Below are positions 43,299 to 52,200 of a DNA stretch of 64,000 nt, one piece after another. The stretch's first letter is position 1. Each line of letters starts with the position of its first letter. The DNA comes from Marinomonas spartinae (lineage in GTDB: Bacteria; Pseudomonadota; Gammaproteobacteria; Pseudomonadales; Marinomonadaceae). The notes under the pieces are model-generated. The model had not been told where the DNA came from. It did not search any database and was given only the letters and a program-made list of their open reading frames with translations. Location: positions 124,001 to 188,000 of the forward strand of contig NZ_FLOB01000003.1 in the NCBI RefSeq assembly GCF_900089775.1, read 5' to 3'. A program made the position numbers and the translations under genes.

Positions 43299-43339
43299 TT
43301 GATGCGAGTTGATGCTGTTATAGCATCAACTCACATCAA
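43299..43339. promoter_or_regulatory. Palindromic operator with four TTGATG half-sites
   Basis: Two TTGATG copies (43299, 43309) and two CATCAA copies (43324, 43334) form arms of 18 nt with one mismatch around 43319. Half-sites within each arm are exactly 10 bp apart, about one helical turn. The site lies 113 bp upstream of the regulator start and 112 bp before the symporter ATG. Binding by the divergent regulator is inferred. A hairpin in RNA from this stretch is an alternative. Confidence 0.6.
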
Positions 43340-43450
43340 AAAAGACAAAGTTACAAACTTCTAAGCCCTACCCCTCCTCTTGTTCAATACCCACTCTACC
43401 TTCCTACAAAAAATATAAAATCGGTTAATACCGAAAAGGAGTTCTGTTAA

Positions 43451-44917
43451 ATGTTATCTATTCTTAGCGACCTACTCTGGAGTAAAGTGCTGATTGCCGT
43501 CTTAATTGGACTGGGTGTCTGGTTTACTGTGTCATCGCGATTTGTACAATTTCGTTATTTTGGCAAAATGTTTGGCATTCTCACCGCCCGTCATCATGAA
43601 AGCGATGGCCATTTAAGCTCATTCCAAGCATTAATCCTATCAGTTGCCGGACGAGTCGGTGGTGGCAACATTGCTGGTGTCGCCGTTGCCATTGCACTTG
43701 GCGGCCCTGGTGCGATTTTTTGGATGTGGGTGGTTGGCTTGATGGGCATGGCAACCAGCTTCATCGAATGCACACTCGCACAAGTGTATAAAACGGCAGA
43801 GCCAGATGGCACTTACCGTGGCGGCCCTGCCTACTATATAGCCAAAGGCCTTGGCTCAAAATGGAAATGGCTTTCTGTGCTCTACTCCCTGTTATTATTA
43901 GCGACCTTTGGTATTGCCTTTACGGCATTACAGTCCTACGCCGTTGCCAACTCTCTACAAGACGCGTTTGGTATTCCCTTGTCCTACAGTGGCATCGCTC
44001 TCGCTTTAATCGTTGGTTTGATCATATTTGGTGGCGTGCGACGCATCGCCAAAGTCGCAGAAGTATTAGTCCCTATTATGGCAGGTGGATACCTACTCAT
44101 TGCCATCGTCGTATTAGCCCTACACATTAGCGCCATACCAGACACCTTGATGCTAATCGTTAAAAGTGCCTTCGGCCTTGGACCTGCTATCGGAGGCGGA
44201 ATTGGCGCCGCAATATTAATGGGCGTAAAACGTGGCTTGTTCTCAAATGAAGCAGGCTTAGGCAGCGCCCCCAACGTGGCCGCCGTCGCATTCGTTCCTC
44301 ACCCAGCAAACCAAGGTGTGGTACAGGCTTTTTCAGTCTTTATCGATACGATAGTGTTATGCACTTGTACTGCCTTAATCATTCTATTGGGAACAGCTTA
44401 CGATCCAAACAGTGCCAGCGTAGCCGATGGGGTAGCATTAACACAGGCTTCTCTGGCCACTCATATTGGTGAATCTGGCCGTATATTTGTCAGCATAGCC
44501 TTACTATTATTCGGTTTTAGTACCATTTTGTATAACTATTATTTAGGTGAAAACAGCTTAAGCTACCTAACGAAAAGTCGTAACAATGAATTCTTAATGA
44601 ACGGCTTTCGTGTCGCGATCGTTTGTCTTTGCTGCTTGGGTGCCGTGTTGGATTTAGGCACTGTGTTTGCGTTTGCAGATTTAACCATGGGACTGCTAGC
44701 ACTGGTAAATCTATTCGCCCTTGCCCTTTTGTTCAAAATAAGCCGACGGGTCATCAAAGATTATGACGATCAAATACAAGCAGGCGTAGCACAACCGGTT
44801 TTTAACGTTACTCAGTTCCCAGATTTGGATTTGGATAAAGCAGCATGGCCAACCCCAATAAAGCAAGATCAGCAGGCAAGCACTGCTGACTTAACCGCAG
44901 AAATCATTAACCAGTAA
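43451..44917 (+). CDS. Sodium:alanine (AGCS-family) amino acid symporter
   Basis: This Na+-coupled amino acid carrier of the inner membrane has about eleven hydrophobic segments. AGCS landmarks are visible: RFVQFRYFGKMF near the N-terminus, SVAGRVGGGNIAGVAVAI, GGPGAIFWMWVVGLMGMATS, and KRGLFSNEAGLGSAPNVAA. Length 488. AAGGAG lies 9 nt before the ATG. With aspA and ansA downstream, the likely substrates are asparagine or aspartate and not only alanine; this is inferred from context. Confidence 0.9.
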   Translation: MLSILSDLLWSKVLIAVLIGLGVWFTVSSRFVQFRYFGKMFGILTARHHESDGHLSSFQALILSVAGRVGGGNIAGVAVAIALGGPGAIFWMWVVGLMGMATSFIECTLAQVYKTAEPDGTYRGGPAYYIAKGLGSKWKWLSVLYSLLLLATFGIAFTALQSYAVANSLQDAFGIPLSYSGIALALIVGLIIFGGVRRIAKVAEVLVPIMAGGYLLIAIVVLALHISAIPDTLMLIVKSAFGLGPAIGGGIGAAILMGVKRGLFSNEAGLGSAPNVAAVAFVPHPANQGVVQAFSVFIDTIVLCTCTALIILLGTAYDPNSASVADGVALTQASLATHIGESGRIFVSIALLLFGFSTILYNYYLGENSLSYLTKSRNNEFLMNGFRVAIVCLCCLGAVLDLGTVFAFADLTMGLLALVNLFALALLFKISRRVIKDYDDQIQAGVAQPVFNVTQFPDLDLDKAAWPTPIKQDQQASTADLTAEIINQ

Positions 44918-44922
44918 CCCCA

Positions 44923-44978
44923 AGCACGTTTTACTCCCTATAACGCTTCAATTGGGAAGCCAAATGGTAAAACGTGCT
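44923..44978 (+). other. Intergenic stem-loop between symporter gene and aspA
   Basis: AGCACGTTTTAC and GTAAAACGTGCT form a perfect 12-bp stem. A smaller stem (GCTTC/GAAGC) is nested in the 32-nt loop. It is followed by CTCTTT but no real T run. It may partly terminate or protect the mRNA, setting separate levels for transporter and enzymes. Confidence 0.65.
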
Positions 44979-45004
44979 CTCTTTAATTGACAGGATAAAC
45001 AAAC

Positions 45005-46501
45005 ATGAATACGCGTTCTGAATACGATTTGCTTGGTAATATGGACGTTCCTTCTGAAGCTTTTTATGGCATTCAAACCCTTCGCGCAGCGCAAAATTTT
45101 TCCATCACTGGCGTCCCCATTTCTCATTTTCCTGAGCTCATCAAGGCCTTGGCCATGGTGAAAGCGGCCGCAGCTCGCACGAATCAGGACATGAATCTAC
45201 TTAGTAAAGAGAAAGCAGACGCCATTGTTCTGGCTTGTCAGGATTTGATCCTTGGCAAGTATCATGATCAATTCATTGTCGACGTCATTCAAGGTGGGGC
45301 AGGCACCTCTACGAATATGAACGCGAATGAAGTAATCGCCAACATCGCCCTGGAAAAACTTGGGCATGAAAAAGGTGAATACAAATATTTACACCCAAAC
45401 GACGATGTAAACCGCTCTCAATCGACTAATGATGCCTACCCAACGGCTGCCTGTCTCGGCATCCAATTTGCTGCGGACAATTTCGTACCAAGCCTCGCTT
45501 CCCTTAAGAAATCACTGGAAATGAAAGGCAAAGAATTTGCGCACATTGTCAAAATGGGCCGCACTCAACTACAAGATGCGGTTCCCATGACACTGGGCCA
45601 AGAATTCGAAGCGTTTGCTGTCACATTAGGTGAGGATATCGACCGTATTAGCGAAGCCTGCGCCTTATTATGTGAAGTCAACCTAGGGGGGACTGCCATT
45701 GGTACTGGCATCAACACGTCAGAAGGCTACGCCAAATCAGTCGTGGAAAAATTAGCGACCATTTCGACTAAACCCTTAGTGCCTGCTTCTAATCTCGTAG
45801 AAGCCACTTCCGATATGGGGGCATTTGTCTTTTTCTCTGGCATTCTGAAGCGCCTTGCCATCAAACTCAGCAAAATGAGCAACGATTTGCGCCTACTTTC
45901 TAGTGGTCCTCGCACTGGTCTTGGTGAAATCAACCTACCACCAATGCAACCTGGCTCTTCCATCATGCCAGGCAAAGTCAACCCTGTTATACCAGAAGCC
46001 ATGAACCAAACCGCCTATCAGGTGATTGCATCGGATCTGGCGGTTACCTTGGCTGCCGAAGCGGGTCAGCTACAGCTTAATGCCATGGAACCCATGATCA
46101 TTTACAACCTACTCAACTCACTCAAAATGCTTAAAGAAGCCTGTCAGATGCTTGAAAAGCGCTGCATCAATGGCATTACTGCCAATGAATCAAAATGTGC
46201 TGATCATGTTGAAAACAGTATCGGCATTATCACCGCACTTGTTCCTCACATTGGCTACTCCAATGCCTCACGTATTGCCAATACCGCCCTACATACTGGC
46301 AACACCGTTAAAGCATTGGTCATTGAAGAAAACTTACTTACAGAAGAACAAGTTAACTTGTTGCTCAGCCCAGAATCCATGCTTTCTCCCAGCAAAATAA
46401 CACTCTCTTCAGCAGAAAAAGCCTCTTCCGATACTCAAGCCCCTGCAAAAAAGAAAGCCGCTTCTGATAAAAAAGTGACGGCCAAAAAGGACAAGTTATG
46501 A
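45005..46501 (+). CDS. aspA: Aspartate ammonia-lyase AspA
   Basis: AspA converts aspartate to fumarate and ammonia. Fumarase/aspartase family motifs are GGAGTSTNMNANEVIAN, NRSQSTNDAYPT, MGRTQLQDAVPMTLGQEF and the signature GSSIMPGKVNP at residues 317-327, with the catalytic Ser. The core is about 470 residues, as in E. coli. The last ~28 residues add a Lys/Ala/Ser-rich tail (APAKKKAASDKK) not typical of AspA. The stop overlaps the ansA start as ATGA, suggesting coupling. Confidence 0.94.
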   Translation: MNTRSEYDLLGNMDVPSEAFYGIQTLRAAQNFSITGVPISHFPELIKALAMVKAAAARTNQDMNLLSKEKADAIVLACQDLILGKYHDQFIVDVIQGGAGTSTNMNANEVIANIALEKLGHEKGEYKYLHPNDDVNRSQSTNDAYPTAACLGIQFAADNFVPSLASLKKSLEMKGKEFAHIVKMGRTQLQDAVPMTLGQEFEAFAVTLGEDIDRISEACALLCEVNLGGTAIGTGINTSEGYAKSVVEKLATISTKPLVPASNLVEATSDMGAFVFFSGILKRLAIKLSKMSNDLRLLSSGPRTGLGEINLPPMQPGSSIMPGKVNPVIPEAMNQTAYQVIASDLAVTLAAEAGQLQLNAMEPMIIYNLLNSLKMLKEACQMLEKRCINGITANESKCADHVENSIGIITALVPHIGYSNASRIANTALHTGNTVKALVIEENLLTEEQVNLLLSPESMLSPSKITLSSAEKASSDTQAPAKKKAASDKKVTAKKDKL

Positions 46502-47535
46502 GTTCAGATATTCTTATCCTTTATACAGGCGGCACCATTGGCATGGTTCAATCAGAGCAGGGCTTAGCCCCTGCCTCTGGCTTGCAAGAGCGCATTGAAT
46601 TAGCAATGGGAGCCAGTCTTGAATCTCTACCGAGCTTTGAAGTACTGGAACTCAACCCATTAATAGACAGCGCTAATATTGCCCCAACCAACTGGACCAA
46701 ATTGGTTCGCGTATTGGCAACCCATTGGCAAGATTACCAAGGCTTTGTTATTTTGCACGGCACGGATACCATGGCCTATACGACATCCGCTTTGTCTTTC
46801 ATGCTAGGCGCTTGCACAAAAAATGTCCTGCTGACTGGCTCGCAAATTCCCATCGGCATGAGCCGCAGCGATGCCACGGCCAATCTTCAAGCGGCGCTCT
46901 CGCTAGCCGCCAATCACAAGATCCCCGATGTTTGCTTAGTGTTCGACGGAAAATTAATGCGTGGCAATAGAGTAAAAAAAGTCAGTAGTGGCCGCTTTGA
47001 AGCTTTTCAAACACCAAACGATGATTTATTGGGTGAACTGGCCATTGAGATGCAAATCTATGCAAAACGCATGATAAAGCCAGTTAAACAGAATACGGTT
47101 GAGCCAATAGAAAATGCCATCATCCGCTTTCGAGAAGGTGCAGTCGCCGTATTAACCCTGCACCCAAGCCAGCCTATTTCGATGTATCAAAGCTTATTAG
47201 ATGATGAGAACTGTCAAGCCATCGTAATGATGACTTACGGGGCCGGAAATGTACCCGATAGAAACGAGCAATTTATGAATTTCTTAACCGAGGCCATGCT
47301 ACGCAAGAAAAATATTGTTAATTTGACTCAATGTCTTCACGGTGGCGTATCACAAGGCACCTATGCTGCAGGCTCAATGCTGTCTTCTATGAAAGTTTTA
47401 AGTAGTTACGATATGACCTTAGAAGCCGCCTTTTGCAAACTTCATTTTTTACTTGCCAAGGGCGAAGATTACTACTCCATTATTGAAAAATGGCACAACA
47501 ACCTTTGTGGGGAATTCAGCATATCGCAATCCTGA
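46498..47535 (+). CDS. ansA: Type I (cytoplasmic) L-asparaginase
   Basis: It hydrolyses asparagine to aspartate and ammonia, feeding AspA. The first catalytic motif is YTGGTIGM with T13, the second HGTDTMAYT at residues 87-95 with T89-D90. LTGSQIPIGMSRSDATANL and the C-terminal TYGAGNVP are conserved. There is no signal peptide and length is 345, as for AnsA. Transporter, asparaginase and aspartase together make an asparagine-to-fumarate route. Confidence 0.93.
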   Translation: MSSDILILYTGGTIGMVQSEQGLAPASGLQERIELAMGASLESLPSFEVLELNPLIDSANIAPTNWTKLVRVLATHWQDYQGFVILHGTDTMAYTTSALSFMLGACTKNVLLTGSQIPIGMSRSDATANLQAALSLAANHKIPDVCLVFDGKLMRGNRVKKVSSGRFEAFQTPNDDLLGELAIEMQIYAKRMIKPVKQNTVEPIENAIIRFREGAVAVLTLHPSQPISMYQSLLDDENCQAIVMMTYGAGNVPDRNEQFMNFLTEAMLRKKNIVNLTQCLHGGVSQGTYAAGSMLSSMKVLSSYDMTLEAAFCKLHFLLAKGEDYYSIIEKWHNNLCGEFSISQS

Positions 47536-47608
47536 TACATATAGACAAAACGTAGGCCACAAAAGAACAGTGGCCTTCTGTCTATTTTTCTCGTGTCATC
47601 TTTACCAG

Positions 47609-47956
47609 TTAACGTCCCCACACAGCCCATTCATTACCGCACGGATCTAAAAAGTGAAAACGTCGACCACCTGGAAACTCAAAAATCTCCTGCTCTATAA
47701 TACCACCAGCAAACGCGACCTTATCTCGCGCCGCTTCTAAAGCATCACTAAAGAGTATAACTAATGCAGCCCCATTTTGGGGTCGAGAACAAAAATCGGC
47801 CCGAAAGAATCCACCGTCTAACCCTGCGTTCTCAAAAGCCGTATAGTCAGGGCCGTAGTCCTTAAACCCCCAACCGAATACTTGACGAAAAAAGGCTTTA
47901 TTCAATGCCAAATCACGAGCAGGCAATTCAACATAATTAATTTTATTCGTTTGCAT
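47609..47956 (-). CDS. VOC (glyoxalase/bleomycin-resistance fold) protein
   Basis: This 115-residue protein of the vicinal-oxygen-chelate fold has YVELPARDLALNKAFFRQVFGWGF at the start and RFHFLDPCGNEWAVWG at the end, typical of small VOC proteins. The substrate is unknown. The ATG at 47956 has AGGAG 5 nt upstream, so the longer frame to 47986 is not used. Confidence 0.85.
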   Translation of the reverse strand: MQTNKINYVELPARDLALNKAFFRQVFGWGFKDYGPDYTAFENAGLDGGFFRADFCSRPQNGAALVILFSDALEAARDKVAFAGGIIEQEIFEFPGGRRFHFLDPCGNEWAVWGR

Positions 47957-47993
47957 AAATGCTCCTATAACCCAATAAAGTGGCACCTTGAGC

Positions 47994-48875
47994 CTATTTA
48001 GCGGTCACAACCAATATCACACTGATCATAATCATGGCACCTCCTACCCATTGCTGCTTGCTAATTTGCTCCTCAAAGCGCCGCTTTGAATAATATAAGG
48101 TACCAATAACTTCTAATTGGCCTAATGTTTTCACCAACGCTGGATTTACCAGCGCAAATCCAGTAAACCAGCCAATTGACCCTAGAGAACTCAACGCCCC
48201 GACCTTTAAACTTAATGAAAAGTTAGAACGAAAAGGCGCGAATATGTCTCGTCTCTTGGTTATTTGAATGCCACATAAAATAATCGACTGCAGCAACAGA
48301 ACATACCATAAGGTCACCCCTGCACAAGTAATAATGGAGCCATTCAATGCATGGCTTGCCATCGAGGCTGACACAGAAGTAATCGCAAAACAAAGCCCAC
48401 TTCCCAAACCAAATACCAGCGAAGTATCTTTATGAACCAATTTAATATTTTTCCATTTAACGCTCATCACCAACGCTCCTAGCACCCCAATCACAACACC
48501 AAGCCAAGCCAATACACTCAACGAATTGTGCAGTATTGGTATCCCAATCAGCGCTGCCAACACCGCCTCTGTTTTCGCTAGCAAGGTTCCCAGTGCAAAA
48601 CTACCAGACTGAAACACCCGTAACATAAGATAAGTTGCCATAATTTGTGCCAGTGCACATAGTGTCGCGGCAGCCCAAAACATCGACCCCGCTGGTAGTG
48701 TCACCCAGCCAAGCCATAAACCACACACCAACACATAAACCGACACCAAAGGTAGGCCGTAAAGTGAACGAGACATAGTGGCATGCAAAAAACCCGACTC
48801 ACGAGCCAAGGTGTTTTGATAAGCGGTACGAACAGATTGGCAAGCCGCGGCAAAAAGTGTGATGAAGACCCACAT
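47994..48875 (-). CDS. DMT-superfamily (EamA-like) membrane transporter
   Basis: The 293-residue protein has about ten hydrophobic helices in two similar halves (EamA repeats). Motif-like segments include LLAKTEAVLAALIGIPILHN in the first half and LGQLEVIGTLYYSKRRFEE in the second. Substrate is unknown. It lies 37 bp upstream of the VOC gene on the same strand and is divergent from the NRPS gene, so export of the NRPS product is possible but unsupported. Confidence 0.85.
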   Translation of the reverse strand: MWVFITLFAAACQSVRTAYQNTLARESGFLHATMSRSLYGLPLVSVYVLVCGLWLGWVTLPAGSMFWAAATLCALAQIMATYLMLRVFQSGSFALGTLLAKTEAVLAALIGIPILHNSLSVLAWLGVVIGVLGALVMSVKWKNIKLVHKDTSLVFGLGSGLCFAITSVSASMASHALNGSIITCAGVTLWYVLLLQSIILCGIQITKRRDIFAPFRSNFSLSLKVGALSSLGSIGWFTGFALVNPALVKTLGQLEVIGTLYYSKRRFEEQISKQQWVGGAMIMISVILVVTAK

Positions 48876-49290
48876 ACTGGAATTCTTTCCTTAAGAAGCA
48901 AAATGAAAGTCCAAGCATGAAGCCTGACCATATATTTGTAAAAGGAATAAAACTCATTCATTGGATTCCCTAAAAGAATAGAAAAACACAGTTAACGACT
49001 TTTCTCATGGGCAGTAAAATCGAAAAATCTACTGAATTCTCCTTTTTGGTCACATTTTCTCTACATTGGAAGAGCAATTCCAAGACATTGATATAAAAAT
49101 AATTTATTACCATCTCAACGAGAAAAAAAGAGGTCTATCATAAAAAACAAATACAAACCTGATACAAATCACTTAATTAACTTACAAATTAATTATTTCC
49201 TATATTGTAAATAAATGTTACGTTTATAAACAGCTTTAAGAAATAATCATTGAAATTTTATGGACAACTACTTTTTGCAGGAGCAGAAAA
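48876..49290. other. 415-bp AT-rich spacer upstream of the NRPS gene
   Basis: No credible gene is present. A short inverted repeat (TTGGAA/TTCCAA, 49067-49082), a GTTTATAAAC palindrome (49222-49231) and an AATAATCATTG stretch (49242-49252) that partly resembles a Fur half-site are visible. No sigma70 pair with good spacing stands out. AGGAG lies 7 nt before the NRPS ATG. Confidence 0.5.
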
Positions 49291-52200
49291 ATGATTGAGC
49301 TAACCCAGCATCAAGCTGAATTGAAAAAAGCTGCGCTATGCTTACAACACAAACTACCGCTATCAACAGCGCAAAGAGGTCAATGGATCGCCCAAAAACT
49401 CAATGATGAAAATGCAGCATTTAATATTGCGGAATATCTGGACATCATTGGCAACCTCAATCCCAACTCATTCTCATTAGCTATCAAGCAACTGATTAGG
49501 GAAGCGGACTGCATACGTAGCCGCATTATTGAAGAAGATGACCAAACCTTACAGATCATTCTTGATGATGATAGAGGCTATCATTCCCTATTGGACTTTA
49601 GCATTTCAGCTAACCCTCATGCCGCCGCAATAAGCTGGATGCATAAAGACATGCAGCAACCTCTCAACCAGAGTCATGAACCCCTGTGGTGCAGTGCCCT
49701 GATTAAAGTAGGAGAAGAACATCATTACTGGTATCACCGTTGCCACCATGTCGCACTAGACGGCTATGCTGGAAACCTGCTAACACAACGATTATCTGAA
49801 ATTTATAACGCCATAGAAACTAGCCAAGATACAGGGCCCAATCCATTTGGCTCTTTGGTTGACTTAATCAATATTGAAACAGAGTACAAACACTCTAGCC
49901 GCTTCAAAAAAGACCGTAAATACTGGCTGGAAAACCTTGTCCATATTCCAGATGCCGTCTCTTTATCCAAACGAATTGCACCTTCGAATAAAAGCTTACT
50001 ACGCAAAGCGATTCAGCTTCCTCAAGCATTAAAAGACGAACTATCTATAATGAGCAAACATCTTCAGGCCAGCCTTCCCCAAGCACTAATTGCTCTGGTT
50101 GCAGCCTATTTTTACCGTATGACAGGGGCAGAGGATTTGGTGTTTGCCATGCCTGTTACCGCAAGAACAAGTCGTCTACACCGCAGCACTCCGGGCATGA
50201 TGGCAAATGCAGTTCCGATTCGACTTAATATTGACACCAATACGAATTTTGAAAGCCTAATTAAGCAGGTATCAAAAGTGGTCCTTAAAGCTCTTAGGCA
50301 CCAACAATACCGATACGAAGACCTAAAACGTGACCTAGGGCTGATGTCAAACGGACAGCAAATTGCCTCTTTAGGGGTCAATATTGAGCCCTTTGATTAC
50401 AATCTTACTTTTGGCAACTGCAGTACATCTCTCCATAATCTATCCAATGCCGTCATTGATGACTTAACAGTGTTTATTTTCGACAGACACGACAACAGTG
50501 GACTAAAAATAGAATTTGATGTGAACCCAAACCGCTACACTGAGCAAGATTTAACCAACCATTCAGAACAATTCAAGCGCATGGTGAAAGATCTAGTCAT
50601 GGATCCTAGCCAGCCAATCAGCAAAGCCAGTTTATTGAGTGACGGTGAACGAAATAAAATATTAAAACACTGGAATGATACTTCTAAACCCATTCCTAAG
50701 CTTTCTGTGGTCGACCTCTTCGACGCCCAAGTAATGCGAACGCCTTCGGCCATTGCCGTCACCGATAAACAAGAGTCTCTCACCTACTTTGAGCTAAATT
50801 GCCGTGCCAATGCTTGGGCCCGTAGACTACAACAAGAAACAGTAGGAACTCATGACCTAGTCGCTATCGCACTAACTCGAAATACCGATATGTTGGTGGC
50901 TTTGTTAGCCACACTAAAAACGGGAGCGGCCTATTTACCATTAGATCCAGACTTTCCTGAGGAGCGTCTTCTACAAATCTTAGAAGATGCCCAACCCAAA
51001 ATAGTCCTAAGCTGCCAAGCCGCAGTCAATAAACTCCCAAACACAAATACTCAGACCCTGTTTCTTGATAAGCCCGATTTTAACATCCATCAAGCCGAGG
51101 CTCATCAGCACTTAGACAATATCGCTATTACCGGAGACTCACCCGCCTATGTGATTTATACATCTGGGTCCACTGGACGACCGAAAGGTGTTGAAATCCC
51201 TCATAAAGCACTTATCAACTTTCTATATGCTATGCAAAATGTCTTAGCACTGACACCAAAAGATCGATTTCTCGCCGTTACCACCATTTCATTTGACATT
51301 TCCATACTGGAATTATTTTTGCCTATTACCGTGGGTGCGTCTGTCTTAATCGCAGAACGAAGCTGCGTGCGTGACCCAGAATTACTCACTCGTTTTGCCG
51401 TTGATCACAATGCTACCCTAATGCAGGCAACCCCCTCCTTGTGGCAAGCTATTTTACCCACCTACTCAGAGCAGTGGTATGGCATCAGACCTTTGGTTGG
51501 CGGCGAAGCCCTGCAAGGCCAATTGGCGAATCATATGGCAAAGCTTGGGCATCCTGTCCTTAACCTGTTTGGCCCCACAGAAACCACCATCTGGTCTACC
51601 ATCATGTTTCTGGACAACCCTACTGATCTTAACCACCCACCAATAGGACGCCCCATTTTCAACACTCAAGTCTACGTGTTAGATAAGGCAATGGAACCAG
51701 TTCCCGTAGATGTCACTGGCGATCTATATATTGCAGGGGAAGGATTGGCATTAGGCTATTACAAACGCCCCGATTTAACGCAAGAACGCTTTACACCCAA
51801 CCCATTTGAGAGCGGCACACGCCTATACGCAACAGGTGACAAAGCCAGATGGCGTCAAGATGGTGTACTTGAATACTTAGGCCGTGAAGACAATCAGGTA
51901 AAAATACGCGGTTTCCGTATTGAAACGGGCGATATAGAAACAAGCTTGCTGTCCTGTCGTGAAGTCCAGCAAGCGGTTGTTGTTGCACAAGCCTCCAACA
52001 CAGATGAAATGCAGCTTGTAGCCTATATTATTCCAGTCGATGAAACACTGGACAGCCAAACCATTCGCAGCCAACTGATTGCCAGCTTACCGGATTATAT
52101 GGTGCCTAACTATTACGTCATGCTAAAAGAAATGCCACTCACACCAAACGGTAAAATTAATCGTAAAGCCTTACCCAAACCCAACTGGACTGATTCAAGT

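Noticed and set aside
49242-49260. Possible Fur box before the NRPS gene
   Set aside because: Only about 10 of 19 positions match the consensus, so iron control is not supported.
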